Position numbers and translations under genes: made by a program
The notes under the pieces: generated by a model
Database searches by the model: none
What the model saw: the letters and a program-made list of their open reading frames with translations, nothing else
Told to the model about the DNA's origin: nothing
Shown: positions 51,101-57,200 of the stretch, piece by piece
Numbering within the stretch: the stretch's first letter is position 1
How the letters are laid out: each line of letters opens with the position of its first letter
DNA from: Symbiodinium natans
Taxonomy: Eukaryota; Sar; Dinophyceae; Suessiales; Symbiodiniaceae
Direction: 5' to 3'
DNA length: 64,000 nucleotides
NCBI GenBank assembly: GCA_905221605.1
Contig: CAJNDS010002589.1
Span: forward strand, 255,001-319,000

Positions 51101-53072
51101 GGGTTTAGGGTTTAGGTTTTAGGGTTTAGGGTTTAGGGTTTAGGGGTCTTTGGGGGGGGGTCCAGGATGCATGGGTTTACGGTTTAGGGTTTAGGGGCTC
51201 TCTAAGGGTAGGTACTGGGCCCTGAGCATGGTGCCTTACCTCCCTTAAAGGTCCGTGCGTCTCATTGTGTGCTGTCAGGCCAACGTGCAAAACTTTGCTT
51301 TCCCAAGTTGCCCTAAACCCTAAACCCTAAACCCTAAACCCTAAACCCTAAACCCTAAACCCTAAACCCTAAACCCTAAACCCTAAACCCTAAACCCTAA
51401 CCCCTAAACCTAAACCCAAAACCCTCACCCCAAAGCCCTGAACTGGAGGCGAAGACGGCACCTTTGTGAAGCAGCCTCTTGCCTCGCCTTAGGAGGATTC
51501 AACGCCGGCATATGGGTCCCAAACTTTTTGCTCTAAGGGTTTAGGGTTTAGGGTTTAGGGTTTAGGGTTTAGGGTTTAAGGTTTAGGGGGTTTAGGGTTT
51601 AAGTTTAAGGTCTAAATTAGGGTTTAGACACCTAAACGGTCCCTGATTTCGAAGCCCCTATAACTCGGAACCGCAAGCCCCCCTCCCCCCTCCCGTCCCA
51701 AGACCCAACCTCAGAAACTGAAGGGGGTATTTCCTTTCGTCAGGATTTGTTGGGGTTTAGGGTTTAGGGTGCTTATTTGTTTTTGGAGGGGGTTATGGGG
51801 TCCATGTACCTAAATAGAGAATACTTGGGCCTTAGCGTTCCTCCTATTTGGGGACTTTGGAGCCCAAGTACGTAATGATAACGTACATGGACCCTGAGGG
51901 TAAGGTGTTAGGTAATTTGTACAAGATACATAAGGGGTATATACGGGGTACCCGTTTGAGGGCCCATACTAAGAGACCATGCGACTAGACGTAGATTCGG
52001 GTTCGGGCTCGGAGTGAAGTTGCGCTTGTTCTTCAGGGTTTCGAGCTTTCGGGTTTAGGGTTTAGGGTTTAGGGTTTAAGGGTTTAGGGTTTAGGGTTTA
52101 GGGTTTAGAGGCCCCGAGTCCATTGCAAGAGGGCTCAGGGGCTTTAGGGTGTTGCGTTTAGGGTGTAGGGTTTGGGGTTTAGGGTTCAGGGGCTTTAGGG
52201 TTCAGCGTTTAGGGTTGAGGGTTTGGGGTTTAGGGTTTAGGGTTCAGGGTCTGGCGTTTCTATGCCTTATCATGCCTTGTGTTTAGGGACGCGTTGTAAA
52301 GATTCTCCAAGGGAATGTAAGGTTTCTATTTAGAGTGTATTGCGGAAACCTCTTGGTGGGTACCTCCCCCCCCCCCCCCCCCCGCTTTCCCCGCCCCCCC
52401 CCCGCCCCCCCACCCCCACCCCTCTCCCGCGACCGCCCTCAACCCAAAACCCTAAAGTTGCCATCCCCTTCTGATAACATATTGGAAACCAACCTGGAGG
52501 GAGGCGGCCACAAACCCCTAGCCGTCCCCGAAACGGGTTTAAGCAAAAAGCCCCCATATCACAGGGTTAAGGGTTTATAAGGGTTTAGGGTTCAGGGTTA
52601 AGGGTTTAGGGTTTAGGGTTTAGGGTTTAGGGTTTAGGGTTTAGGGTTTAGAGGTTCAGAGTTTGGCCTTAAACCCTGAACCCTAACCGTACCGGGTTGA
52701 GAGTTTAGGGACTATGCTAAGGTCACTGTCTGAGCCAGACCCCAGACCTGGAACCCCAGCACCCGCCTCAGAAGGGTACAGCCTGAGCCCTAAACCCAAT
52801 AAACACACCCTAACCCTATCAACCACATATAAACCCTCCTGAGCCCTGGCCCTAAACCCTGAACCCTGAACCCTAAACCCTACAGTAAACCCTAAAACCT
52901 AAACCCTAAACCCTAAACCCTCAACCCTAAACCCTAAACTCTAAACCCTTTCCGAAGGTACAGCCTGAGCACTCTCAGCCCCGAGTTGGGCTTGAGCCCC
53001 TCGCGCCTGGGCCTGACGCGCTTCCACAACCAGCCCGGGCTTCGGTACGCCAAGATTGGGGAGGCCGGCTAA
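33125..53072 (+). CDS. PGAM: PGAM-B: divergent phosphoglycerate mutase paralogue, start and stop seen
   Basis: The second tandem copy reads MDTKTTNKV..., VFFLRHSES, IYGGWED, VFTSVLQRS, TAELVCNAS, WQL-NPGHSGVLQ, GLTEQEA, QWRGSD, QPACVDKT, DPRHPAND, GGESL, HWEVL, VVAHRDSLRVLFGYLE, TSQTAPLCFEF, FVKQ-YSLS and ends ...KIGEAG-TAA. Both catalytic His residues remain. Substitutions at key sites exceed those in A and C: RHGES becomes RHSES, NERHYG becomes NPGHSG, WRR becomes WRG, AHGNS becomes AHRDS. It may be a specialised or weakened enzyme, or early pseudogene decay, although frame and splice signals are intact where readable. The part between 43857 and 49506 is incompletely resolved (one or two small exons missing). 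An intronless gene at 45618-46028 and an AT-rich island (about 34.2-36.25 kb) lie in its introns. Confidence 0.85.
33393..33435 (+). CDS. PGAM: PGAM-B exon 2, phosphohistidine motif
   Basis: Acceptor GCAAAG|G. It encodes VFFLRHSESLGNAK; Gly after the catalytic His is Ser. GC donor (CAAGG|GCGACC), phase 1, giving the family spacing to GGW. Confidence 0.88.
33694..33793. mobile_element. Family-1 hairpin element
   Basis: Ends TTGGGATGTTCCCCCTTATA / AAGGGGGAACATCCCAA, interior ACAGTCCTTAATCGGGATTAT. It is preceded directly by a TTTAGGG tract. Confidence 0.88.
33855..33895 (+). repeat. (TA)n microsatellite
   Basis: TATATA run in PGAM-B intron 2. Similar runs at 44190-44226 and 56846-56870. Confidence 0.9.
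35322..35383 (+). CDS. PGAM: PGAM-B exon 3, GGW motif
   Basis: Acceptor GTCCGAG|G. It encodes IYGGWEDAALSLKGEQQSTE. A GC donor (ACAGAG|GCACCG) gives the same 12-residue spacing to LLK as in E. coli, A and C. Confidence 0.85.
35811..35841 (+). repeat. Echo of PGAM-B exon 4 start
   Basis: 31 nt matching 37592-37622 with two mismatches, including the acceptor AGCCAG|GCTGGC. It lies about 1.78 kb upstream in the same intron, and the copy is followed by CGAAACCCTAAA. Confidence 0.85.
36704..36870 (+). repeat. GGGAGGCCCCT minisatellite
   Basis: Roughly 11-bp tandem units with variants. Minus-strand Pro/Gly/Ser/Ala open frames across it are artefacts. Confidence 0.85.
36901..37360 (+). repeat. 131-bp tandem repeat, about 3.5 units
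   Basis: Units begin ACGCAAACGCTGATTTGG at 36901, 37032, 37163 and 37295. Units 1 and 2 are almost identical; units 3 and 4 share a different middle (CATGACTTTCACAA). Confidence 0.9.
37496..37940 (+). repeat. (CCCTAAA)n before and (TTTAGGG)n after PGAM-B exon 4
   Basis: 37496-37590 and 37718-37940 (with TCTAGGG units); opposite orientation on the two sides of the exon. Confidence 0.9.
37599..37667 (+). CDS. PGAM: PGAM-B exon 4, TS motif
   Basis: Acceptor AGCCAG|G. It encodes AGILLKDQGVKLD then HVFTSVLQRS. GA donor (CGCTCC|GAGCCG). The acceptor and exon start are repeated at 35811-35841. Confidence 0.87.
38710..38742 (+). CDS. PGAM: PGAM-B exon 5
   Basis: Acceptor ATCCAAG|G. It encodes VRTAELVCNAS, joining ...VLQRS to give the family's KRAIxT spacing. 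GA donor (GCCTCG|GACCGG). Confidence 0.78.
39099..39418 (+). repeat. CCCTAAA/CCCCAAA before and TTTAGGG after PGAM-B exon 6
   Basis: 39099-39222 and 39280-39418, again inverted relative to each other around the exon. Confidence 0.88.
39229..39266 (+). CDS. PGAM: PGAM-B exon 6
   Basis: Acceptor TAGTCAG|G. It encodes DNSAVPKTAAWQ and two bases of Leu; it supplies the conserved Trp 18 residues after the Thr. GC donor (CAACT|GCACCT). Confidence 0.75.
39619..39646 (+). CDS. PGAM: PGAM-B exon 7, 28-nt microexon
   Basis: Acceptor AGCAAG|G. It encodes NPGHSGVLQ, aligning with NERHYGxLQ: Glu becomes Pro and Arg becomes Gly. GC donor (CTGCAG|GCCGGG). Confidence 0.78.
40004..40048 (+). CDS. PGAM: PGAM-B exon 8
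   Basis: Acceptor GACCAG|G. It encodes GLTEQEAIDMYGEDR. GC donor (GACAGA|GCTGCT), phase 0. Confidence 0.85.
40060..40215 (+). repeat. CCCTAAGC-type variant block
   Basis: CCCTAAG/CCCCAAG units straight after the donor of PGAM-B exon 8. Confidence 0.85.
40642..40841. mobile_element. Family-6 hairpin element carrying a telomere-like insertion
   Basis: Ends CTAAGGGTAGTTCCATGG / GTGCAACTACCCTAAG. A TTTAGGG-type segment (about 40719-40772) interrupts it relative to the copy at 25216. Confidence 0.78.
40857..40904 (+). CDS. PGAM: PGAM-B exon 9
   Basis: Acceptor AGAAG|G. It encodes VKQWRGSDTGHRFVEE; only the first Arg of WRRSYD is kept. GT donor directly abutting a TTTAGGG tract. Confidence 0.82.
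41003..41374. mobile_element. Family-6 related element with a minisatellite inside
   Basis: Flanks GTATGGTCCCTTGCAATTGTG and AAGGGCCCATACTTCGGATCC. The interior is a tandem repeat of AGACTCCCTGGAGTGCCCAA-type units (about 41168-41290). Confidence 0.6.
41535..41940 (+). repeat. (CCCTAAA)n then (TTTAGGG)n
   Basis: 41535-41640, 41700-41812 and 41866-41940 in PGAM-B intron 9. Confidence 0.9.
42110..42142 (+). CDS. PGAM: PGAM-B exon 10
   Basis: Acceptor AACTGAG|G. It encodes DDVQPACVDKT, parallel to YDVLPACVDRE of PGAM-A. GC donor (AAGACA|GCTCCA). Confidence 0.8.
42163..42364. mobile_element. Family-5 hairpin element with two telomere-like insertions
   Basis: Ends GGTTCTTCAGGGAGGG / CGCCCTTAAGAACC. 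The interior AACCCAAGGTTCCCTAATACTCCC is typical of the family in reverse, but TTTAGGG tracts interrupt it at about 42177-42217 and 42295-42340. Confidence 0.75.
42614..42649 (+). CDS. PGAM: PGAM-B exon 11, DPRHP
   Basis: Acceptor AACCGAG|G. It encodes DPRHPANDRLYK. A GA donor (TACAAG|GAAGCG) gives the same length as PGAM-A; a GT donor six bases later would add EA. Confidence 0.85.
42716..42830 (+). repeat. (TTTAGGG)n with TTTATAGG
   Basis: Follows PGAM-B exon 11 by about 60 nt. Confidence 0.9.
43113..43238. mobile_element. Family-5 hairpin element
   Basis: TGGAGGGGTTCATGGGGGGGCAGGTACC left, CCCCCCTCCCTTAAGAACC right. Confidence 0.75.
43405..43770 (+). repeat. (TTTAGGG)n then (CCCTAAA)n before PGAM-B exon 12
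   Basis: 43405-43515 and 43640-43770. Confidence 0.9.
43791..43857 (+). CDS. PGAM: PGAM-B exon 12, GESL
   Basis: Acceptor CTGCCAG|G. It encodes DVPPEELPGGESLTMTAAT and then WMF. The 3' end is uncertain (GC at 43839 or GT at 43858); the first option would need a further exon before HWEVL. Confidence 0.75.
44445..44815 (+). repeat. (TTTAGGG)n and a pure (TTTAGGGG)n array
   Basis: 44445-44532 is TTTAGGG. 44576-44760 is a homogeneous 8-nt TTTAGGGG array, like telomere repeats of some green algae but here clearly local. Confidence 0.92.
45170..45275. mobile_element. Family-4 hairpin element upstream of the nested gene
   Basis: Ends TAGCCCAGTGGTACCCTTTA / AGGGTGCCCTT...AATGGGCTA. Fragments of the same family at about 1687-1720 and 31100-31130. 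Confidence 0.75.
45543..45562 (+). other. Possible relict dinoflagellate spliced leader
   Basis: CCGAGCCCGTTTGGCCCAAG matches the known 22-nt dinoflagellate spliced leader over its CCG-AGCC and TTTGGC-CAAG parts: by my count 17 of 20 bases with a one-base deletion. It sits just upstream of the intronless gene, where a leader carried by a recycled cDNA is expected. Confidence 0.45.
45618..46028 (+). CDS. Intronless 136-residue acylated-type protein nested in a PGAM-B intron
   Basis: A clean ORF with GC-rich dinoflagellate-like codon use and no introns, unlike all its neighbours. It starts MGCGASTGQAQ: Gly2 with Ser6 fits an N-myristoylation signal and Cys3 a palmitoylation site, so membrane anchoring is likely. 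The rest is soluble and charged: SFDELLVQRQREVI, a DDDD acidic stretch near residue 77, and a C-terminal helix LTVLDQFRQEVEGASVEF. I recognise no domain and assign no function. The frame is open upstream to 45276 but that part looks non-coding, and CACCATGGGG is a good start context. A spliced-leader-like sequence lies 56 nt upstream, suggesting a reinserted processed mRNA. No poly(A) remnant is visible. Confidence 0.75.
   Translation: MGCGASTGQAQPRMPLKPSKVMPSFDELLVQRQREVISDGVDPRFRVKGATLRACRRSELLCSELTASSLEVEDDDDSKPVWSSMDSSTWVTQFAEGVPLPPNRRTLERHLTVLDQFRQEVEGASVEFAEIVESRR
46499..46690 (+). repeat. (TTTAGGGG)n, (TTCAGGG)n, (TTTAGGG)n
   Basis: Three homogeneous sub-blocks in succession, between the nested gene and the HWEVL exon of PGAM-B. 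Confidence 0.9.
46908..46936 (+). CDS. PGAM: PGAM-B exon, HWEVL
   Basis: Acceptor GGGGCAG|G. In frame it reads AHWEVLSEE, matching the PxW segment after ESL. The donor is unresolved, and the residues up to GQKSILVVAH need one more unidentified exon. Confidence 0.55.
47248..47358. mobile_element. Family-2 hairpin element
   Basis: Ends TAAGGGTCCATGTACC / GGTACATGGACCCTTA. Confidence 0.85.
47443..48020 (+). repeat. (CCCTAAA)n, (TTTAGGG)n, (CCCTAAA)n
   Basis: 47443-47548, 47648-47758 and 47935-48020. The unique islands between them hold no recognised exon. Confidence 0.9.
48147..48297. mobile_element. Family-2 hairpin element interrupted by TTTAGGG
   Basis: Ends AGGGTCCATGTACC / GGCACATGGACCCCC. 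A TTTAGGG-type insertion at about 48178-48222 is flanked by short repeats of the element itself (ACCTTTATGGTACGTACTTGGG and ACCTTTATAGTATGTGCTTGGG). Confidence 0.82.
48543..48650 (+). repeat. Direct duplication of about 44 bp, period 63
   Basis: CTGAGACTCACxTTTTGGTA followed by CCCCCAAGAGGTACCTGATTG occurs twice, each copy ending in TTTAGG-type sequence. Confidence 0.88.
48974..49146. mobile_element. Family-6 hairpin element interrupted by TTTAGGG
   Basis: Left half CTAAGGGTAAGTCTGGTCCC to GGCATATAAGGGGTA, then (TTTAGGG)n at 49073-49128, then a short right end ATCATGTAACTAACCC. Confidence 0.75.
49506..49570 (+). CDS. PGAM: PGAM-B exon, second catalytic His
   Basis: Acceptor CCGGCAG|G. It encodes GQKSILVVAHRDSL then RVLFGYLE, matching GxRVIIAAHGNSLRALVKYL. 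His kept; the next two residues GN are RD. GC donor (CTCGAG|GCAAAG); read-through would stop three codons on. Confidence 0.9.
49728..49902. mobile_element. Family-5 hairpin element
   Basis: Ends GGTTCTTAAGGGAGGGG / CCACCCCCTTAAGAACC, with extra TTTAGGG-like material inside; two further CCCTTAAGAACC right ends follow at about 49950-50038. Confidence 0.75.
49993..50140 (+). repeat. 22-nt direct repeat around a telomere-like tract
   Basis: CCCAAAATAGCC-GATCAGAGAG occurs perfectly at 49993-50014 and 50119-50140. Between them lie a family-5 right end and (CCCTAAA)n. Confidence 0.92.
50535..50930 (+). repeat. CCCCTAAA / CCCTAAA degenerate domain
   Basis: Runs up to 25 nt before the PGAM-B exon at 50956. 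Confidence 0.88.
50956..51031 (+). CDS. PGAM: PGAM-B exon, EEE...PLCFEF
   Basis: Acceptor TCTGCAG|G. It encodes EEEASSVFDGTSQTA then PLCFEFSRIL, matching [23 protein letters not shown]. GT donor (CCTAA|GTGTGT), phase 1. Confidence 0.85.
51044..51435 (+). repeat. (TTCAGGG)n/(TTTAGGG)n then (CCCTAAA)n
   Basis: 51044-51143 and 51308-51435, with a family-6 left-end fragment (51202-51255) between them. The matching right end lies at about 51898-51993. Confidence 0.85.
51449..51473 (+). CDS. PGAM: PGAM-B exon, 25-nt microexon
   Basis: Acceptor ACTGGAG|G. It encodes (S)EDGTFVK plus two bases of Gln. GC donor (AAGCA|GCCTCT). PGAM-A has the equivalent FVQKYSL without an intron here. Confidence 0.72.
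51798..51895. mobile_element. Family-2 hairpin element
   Basis: Ends G(GGTCCATGTACC) / ACGTACATGGACCC. Confidence 0.85.
52771..52788 (+). repeat. Echo of PGAM-B last exon start
   Basis: GAAGGGTACAGCCTGAGC; the real exon junction at 52954-52970 reads GAAG|GTACAGCCTGAGC, one base shorter. The 165 nt between are mostly CCCTAAA-type. Confidence 0.88.
52958..53072 (+). CDS. PGAM: PGAM-B last exon with stop
   Basis: Acceptor TTCCGAAG|G. It encodes YSLSTLSPELGLSPSRLG, LTRFHNQPGLRY, AKIGEAG and TAA at 53070-53072. YSLS aligns with the family's RYYLG; the tail beyond is not one I recognise. The exon start is repeated at 52771-52788. Confidence 0.8.
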
Positions 53073-54164
53073 TGGAGGGTTTAGGGTTTAGGGTTTAGGG
53101 TTTAGGGGTTAGGGGTTAGGGGTTAGGGGTTAGGGGTTAGGGTTTAGGGTTTAGGGTTTGGGGTTTGGGGTTTGGGGGTTAGGGATTAGGGGTTAAGGTT
53201 TAGGGTTTAGGGTTTGGGGTTTGGGGTTTGGGGTTTGGGGTTTGGGGTTTGGGGTTTGGGGTTTGGGGTTTGGGGTTTGGGGTTTGGGGTTTGGGGTTGG
53301 GAGCGACCAGCGCTTAGAGCTTGGGGTGTGTGGGGTTCAGGGTGTTTATGAGGTTTCATCTGGGCAAAGAGTTTGCAGGGTTTGTCATCGTTTCCCCCTA
53401 ATATTAAACGGGGGGGTCCCCCCCCCCCCCAATAGAAATTCGAAATGTGTTTTTATTATTAGGGGGGGGGGGGGGGTTTTATCGAAATGCCATGTTCTAG
53501 ACTCCAGATTTACTCAAGTGCTGCCAAAAGACGGGCCTCTAAATTAAACCTAAACCCTTAACCCTAAGCCCTAAACCCTTAATTAACCCTAGACCCCCCA
53601 ACCCTAAACCCTCTCAGGGTTTTATTGGTGTTGAAGGATTTCTTGGAGGCCTGAACCCCCCCCCCTAATTCGGAATAGGGTTTAAAAGGCGGGCTCGGTT
53701 TCGGGAGGTTTTTCCGGAAAGTGTTTTTAGTATTAGGGGGGTCTTTAATAAAAGGGGGAAACGATTAGGGTGTTGGGGTCTACAGGGTTTAGGGCTCGGG
53801 GTAGGGAGGAAGGGGGGGTGGCGGTCTACAGGGCTTCTGAGGCTTTGAGGGGTTGTGTAGTTTGCAGAGGGTTTAGGAGGTGTCTATGGTCGAGGGTTAG
53901 TAGGGATCATGGGGTTTAGGTATACCACAAAGACATAAACGGCCACAGAGTTGAGTTGCATCTTTCAGGCCTTTTCCCTAGAACTTAGGCTCCTAAAGAG
54001 ATCCCTAAATCCTCTAAATTCCCAGACCCTCAATCCTAAATCCCCTTATCCCCGAAATTCCCAGACCCTAGACCCTAAAACCCCCAAAAAACCCTCCGAA
54101 ATTCCCAGACCCGAGACCCTAAAACCCCCAAAAATCCCCATTGCCGGCGCTCCCCGGCGCGCAG
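53073..54164 (+). other. Interval between PGAM-B stop and PGAM-C
   Basis: 53077-53296 is TTAGGGG, then a pure TTTGGGG array. 53400-53480 holds C and G runs that form an imperfect inverted pair. 53560-54130 is unique and degenerate CCCTAAA. PGAM-C's first exon should be here but no convincing ATG exon was found. Confidence 0.6.
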
Positions 54165-54206
54165 GTTGTCTTCCTGAGACACGGTGAGAGTGAGTGCAAC
54201 CTGAAG
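54165..54206 (+). CDS. PGAM: PGAM-C exon, phosphohistidine motif
   Basis: Acceptor GCGCAG|G. It encodes VVFLRHGESECNLK. GC donor (CTGAAG|GCGCGA), phase 0. Confidence 0.9.
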
Positions 54207-57200
54207 GCGCGAACGGGTTTAGGGTTTAGGGTTTAGGGTTTAGGGTTTAGGGTTTAGGGTTTAGGGTTTAGGGTTTAGGGTTTAGGGTTCAAGATTTGGC
54301 GTTCAGCGTTGGGATGTTCCCCCTTTTTTTCACAGTCCTCCATAGGAATTACAGTAGGGGGGGTACTAGAATCCCTATGAAGGATTGTTGGTATAAGGGG
54401 GAATATCGCAAGGTAGAGTGTTTGCCCACAAGGTTAGGGGTTTAGGCTATTCAGGTCACCTGCACTGTCTAAGTACCCAAAACAAGTTACTCGCAGCCCA
54501 AAAGCTACTAATTGCACATTGCCCCCTCCCCAAAACAGAGCAGGTATTCTTTCTTCCTTAACTATGCGGGGAATATAGCGAGAATTATCTGATTTATATT
54601 AATTTGTTGTTGTGCCTTTCTTCAGCAAACAGTAGGACAAGCCCAAACCCTAAACCCTAAACCCTAAACCCTAAACCCTAAACCCCCCAAAAACTACATG
54701 CAGATAGAAGATCCGGCAGCAGCCTCAGGAGCAGTTCACTGGCTGGGAAGACTCGGGCATGACGCCGATGCTTGGAGCAGAGATACCAGGAAAGGTTAGG
54801 GTTTAGGGTTTAGGGTTTAGGGTTTAGGGTTTAGGGCTTAGGGCTTAGGGCTTAGGGCTTAGGGTTTAGGGCTTAGGGTTTAGGGTTTACTCGGACTCAG
54901 AGTAGGCCCTTATTCCTTTTGAGAGTTCTAGGTCGAAGTTCCCTGAAAAGCCCGCTTTACATCAACAAAGGGCACCCTGTTTATACCCAGGTTACTCTTG
55001 GGTCTAGTTTTCTTACTAAGGGCATCTCCATGGGCCCTTGTTACAAGGATGCCCAGTACTACCCTTGTTTCCCTCTTTTGGGTGTAGGTTCCCTTATAAA
55101 CCCCTTTAAGAAAAACAGGGCACCCTTTTTAATCCTAGGATACTGGGCAACCTAGGATAGGGCCCCTTACCTTTTTTCAAGGGTTCTAGTATGGGCGCTT
55201 GGGTTGAATCATTTCTAGGAGAAATGAGGGATAGATAAGGGGCCCCCGTTTAAGGGCCCATACCAAGGGACCATACCCTAAAATTAGGGTCGCCCTAAAC
55301 CCTAAACCCCAAACCCTAAACCCCAAACCCTCAACCCAAAACCCGGATCTTCGGAGACTTATTTTGCAAAGCGGGACGCACAGGATGCCCCTCGCACAAC
55401 GACCCCAAACCCGAAACCCTACTACGCCCTAAACCCGACCTTGTGTATGTCTGCTCAGTGGTGGGTTAAGGGCTGAATTCAGGGTGCAGGTTGAGGGGTT
55501 TAGGGTTTAGGGTTCATGGTTTAGGGGTTTAGGCTTTAGGGTTCAGGATCTCACGCACCTTTTTAGAGTTGGGTTTAGGTTGTAGGGTTTTATGTTTTGG
55601 GTGTTTAGGGTTTTGGGGCGTTTAGATTTGAAAAGGTTTTGCTTTGCTTTCTTCAAGGGTGGCCTGACCTGCTGTTCTCTTTCCGTGCAGCTCTCTAGAT
55701 GGGTATGGGGTTCAGGGTTTAGGGTTTAGGAATTAGGGTTGAGGATTTAGGATTTAGGGTTTAGGCCGGGTTTAGGGTTAGGGTTCCGGGGAATAGGCGT
55801 TCCTCGAATATCCCCCCCAAAACAGGACAATCCTGACTATGGCTAGGGGACCTCTGCGCCCTAAACCTTCCTAAACCTTTGGGACCCCCCCGCCCCCGGC
55901 CCCCCCCGGCCCTTCATGCTTCCGTATACTCCGTAGAACTCCGCAGAGGGGTTTTAGTGTCTGGGGTGTAGGCTTCAGGGCGTAGGGTCTAGAACCTGAA
56001 GCCCTAAATTCGAGGAAAGGCGTGGAGCAGGCGAAGAAGGCTGGCCGGTACCTGCGCTTTGGCTAGCGCTGATGAGGGGCGGTTTTGGCAGACTGGTGGT
56101 CTTCATGACGGTTTCTGCTTGGTGGGTTGAGGGTTTTTGGGGTTTTAACGGACTCCCTAAGCCCGGCCCTAAACCCTACACCCTACACCCTAAACCCTAA
56201 ACCCTAAACCCTAAACCCTAAACCCTAAACCCCGGGGTAAGGAGGGGAGAGGTCTGCGTGGTTTCGAGCCGACTTTCACAAGCTTGTGCCAAGCTTCGTA
56301 CCGGGTATATAACTGCTTTTGATTTCGGGGCCCCGGGCCCCTGGTTTAGGGTTTAGGGCTTAGGGTTTGGGGTTTGGGGTTTAGGGTTTAGGGTTTAGGG
56401 TTTAGGGTTTAGGGTTTAGGGTTTAGTTGTGCAAGAAGGGAGACCAAGGGATGCTTGCCTGGGTTTAGGGCTTGGGATCTTGGGGTTTCGGATGCGGGGT
56501 TTAGAAGTCACGTTTTGGGGGCTTTAGGGTTTAGGGGTTTAGGGGTTTAGGGGTTTAGGGTTTAGGGTTTAGGGTTTAGGGTTTAGGGTTTAGGGTTTAG
56601 GGTTTAGGCGGTTTTGGGTTTAGGGGTTCAGGGCTTTGGTCTATAACCATTCCGGGCTTAGGGTTTCGAGGTGCGCGCGGGCTTTCTTTAGGTGGCCTTG
56701 GCGATTATGTCATGTTGGCATAAGGCGCTTGGCACGCGTGTGGCGTGTGGTTGCTGGAGCTTCGATTCGTTGAGGGCTTATGAAGGGGTTTACCTGCTGG
56801 TTCATGGCACGGCATCGTGCGGAAATTCGGTCCTCATATCCCTTATGCATATATATATATATATATGTATGAATACTATGAAGAAATCGTAGGCTTCAGG
56901 TTCAGGTGGGTGTAGAATCCTTCCATGGCCCGTCGTGACCTTGTGAAACCTCCGAACCCTAAACTCTAAACCCTAATTAAACCCTGAACCCTGAACCCTA
57001 AACCCTTTTAAACCCTAAAACGCCCGACATCCTAAACCCTAAACCCCCGAAACCCTGAACCCTAAACACCCCCGTAGCCCTCGCTGTGGAAGGAGCACGG
57101 CTTCTTCAACCCTAGACCCTAAACCCTAAACCCTAAACCCCAAACCCTAAACCCTAAACCCTAAACCCTAATAAACCCTAAACCCTAAACCCTAAACCCT

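Noticed and set aside
52330-52580. Pro-rich or Gly-rich frames near 52.4 kb
   Set aside because: They result from long C runs in a PGAM-B intron.
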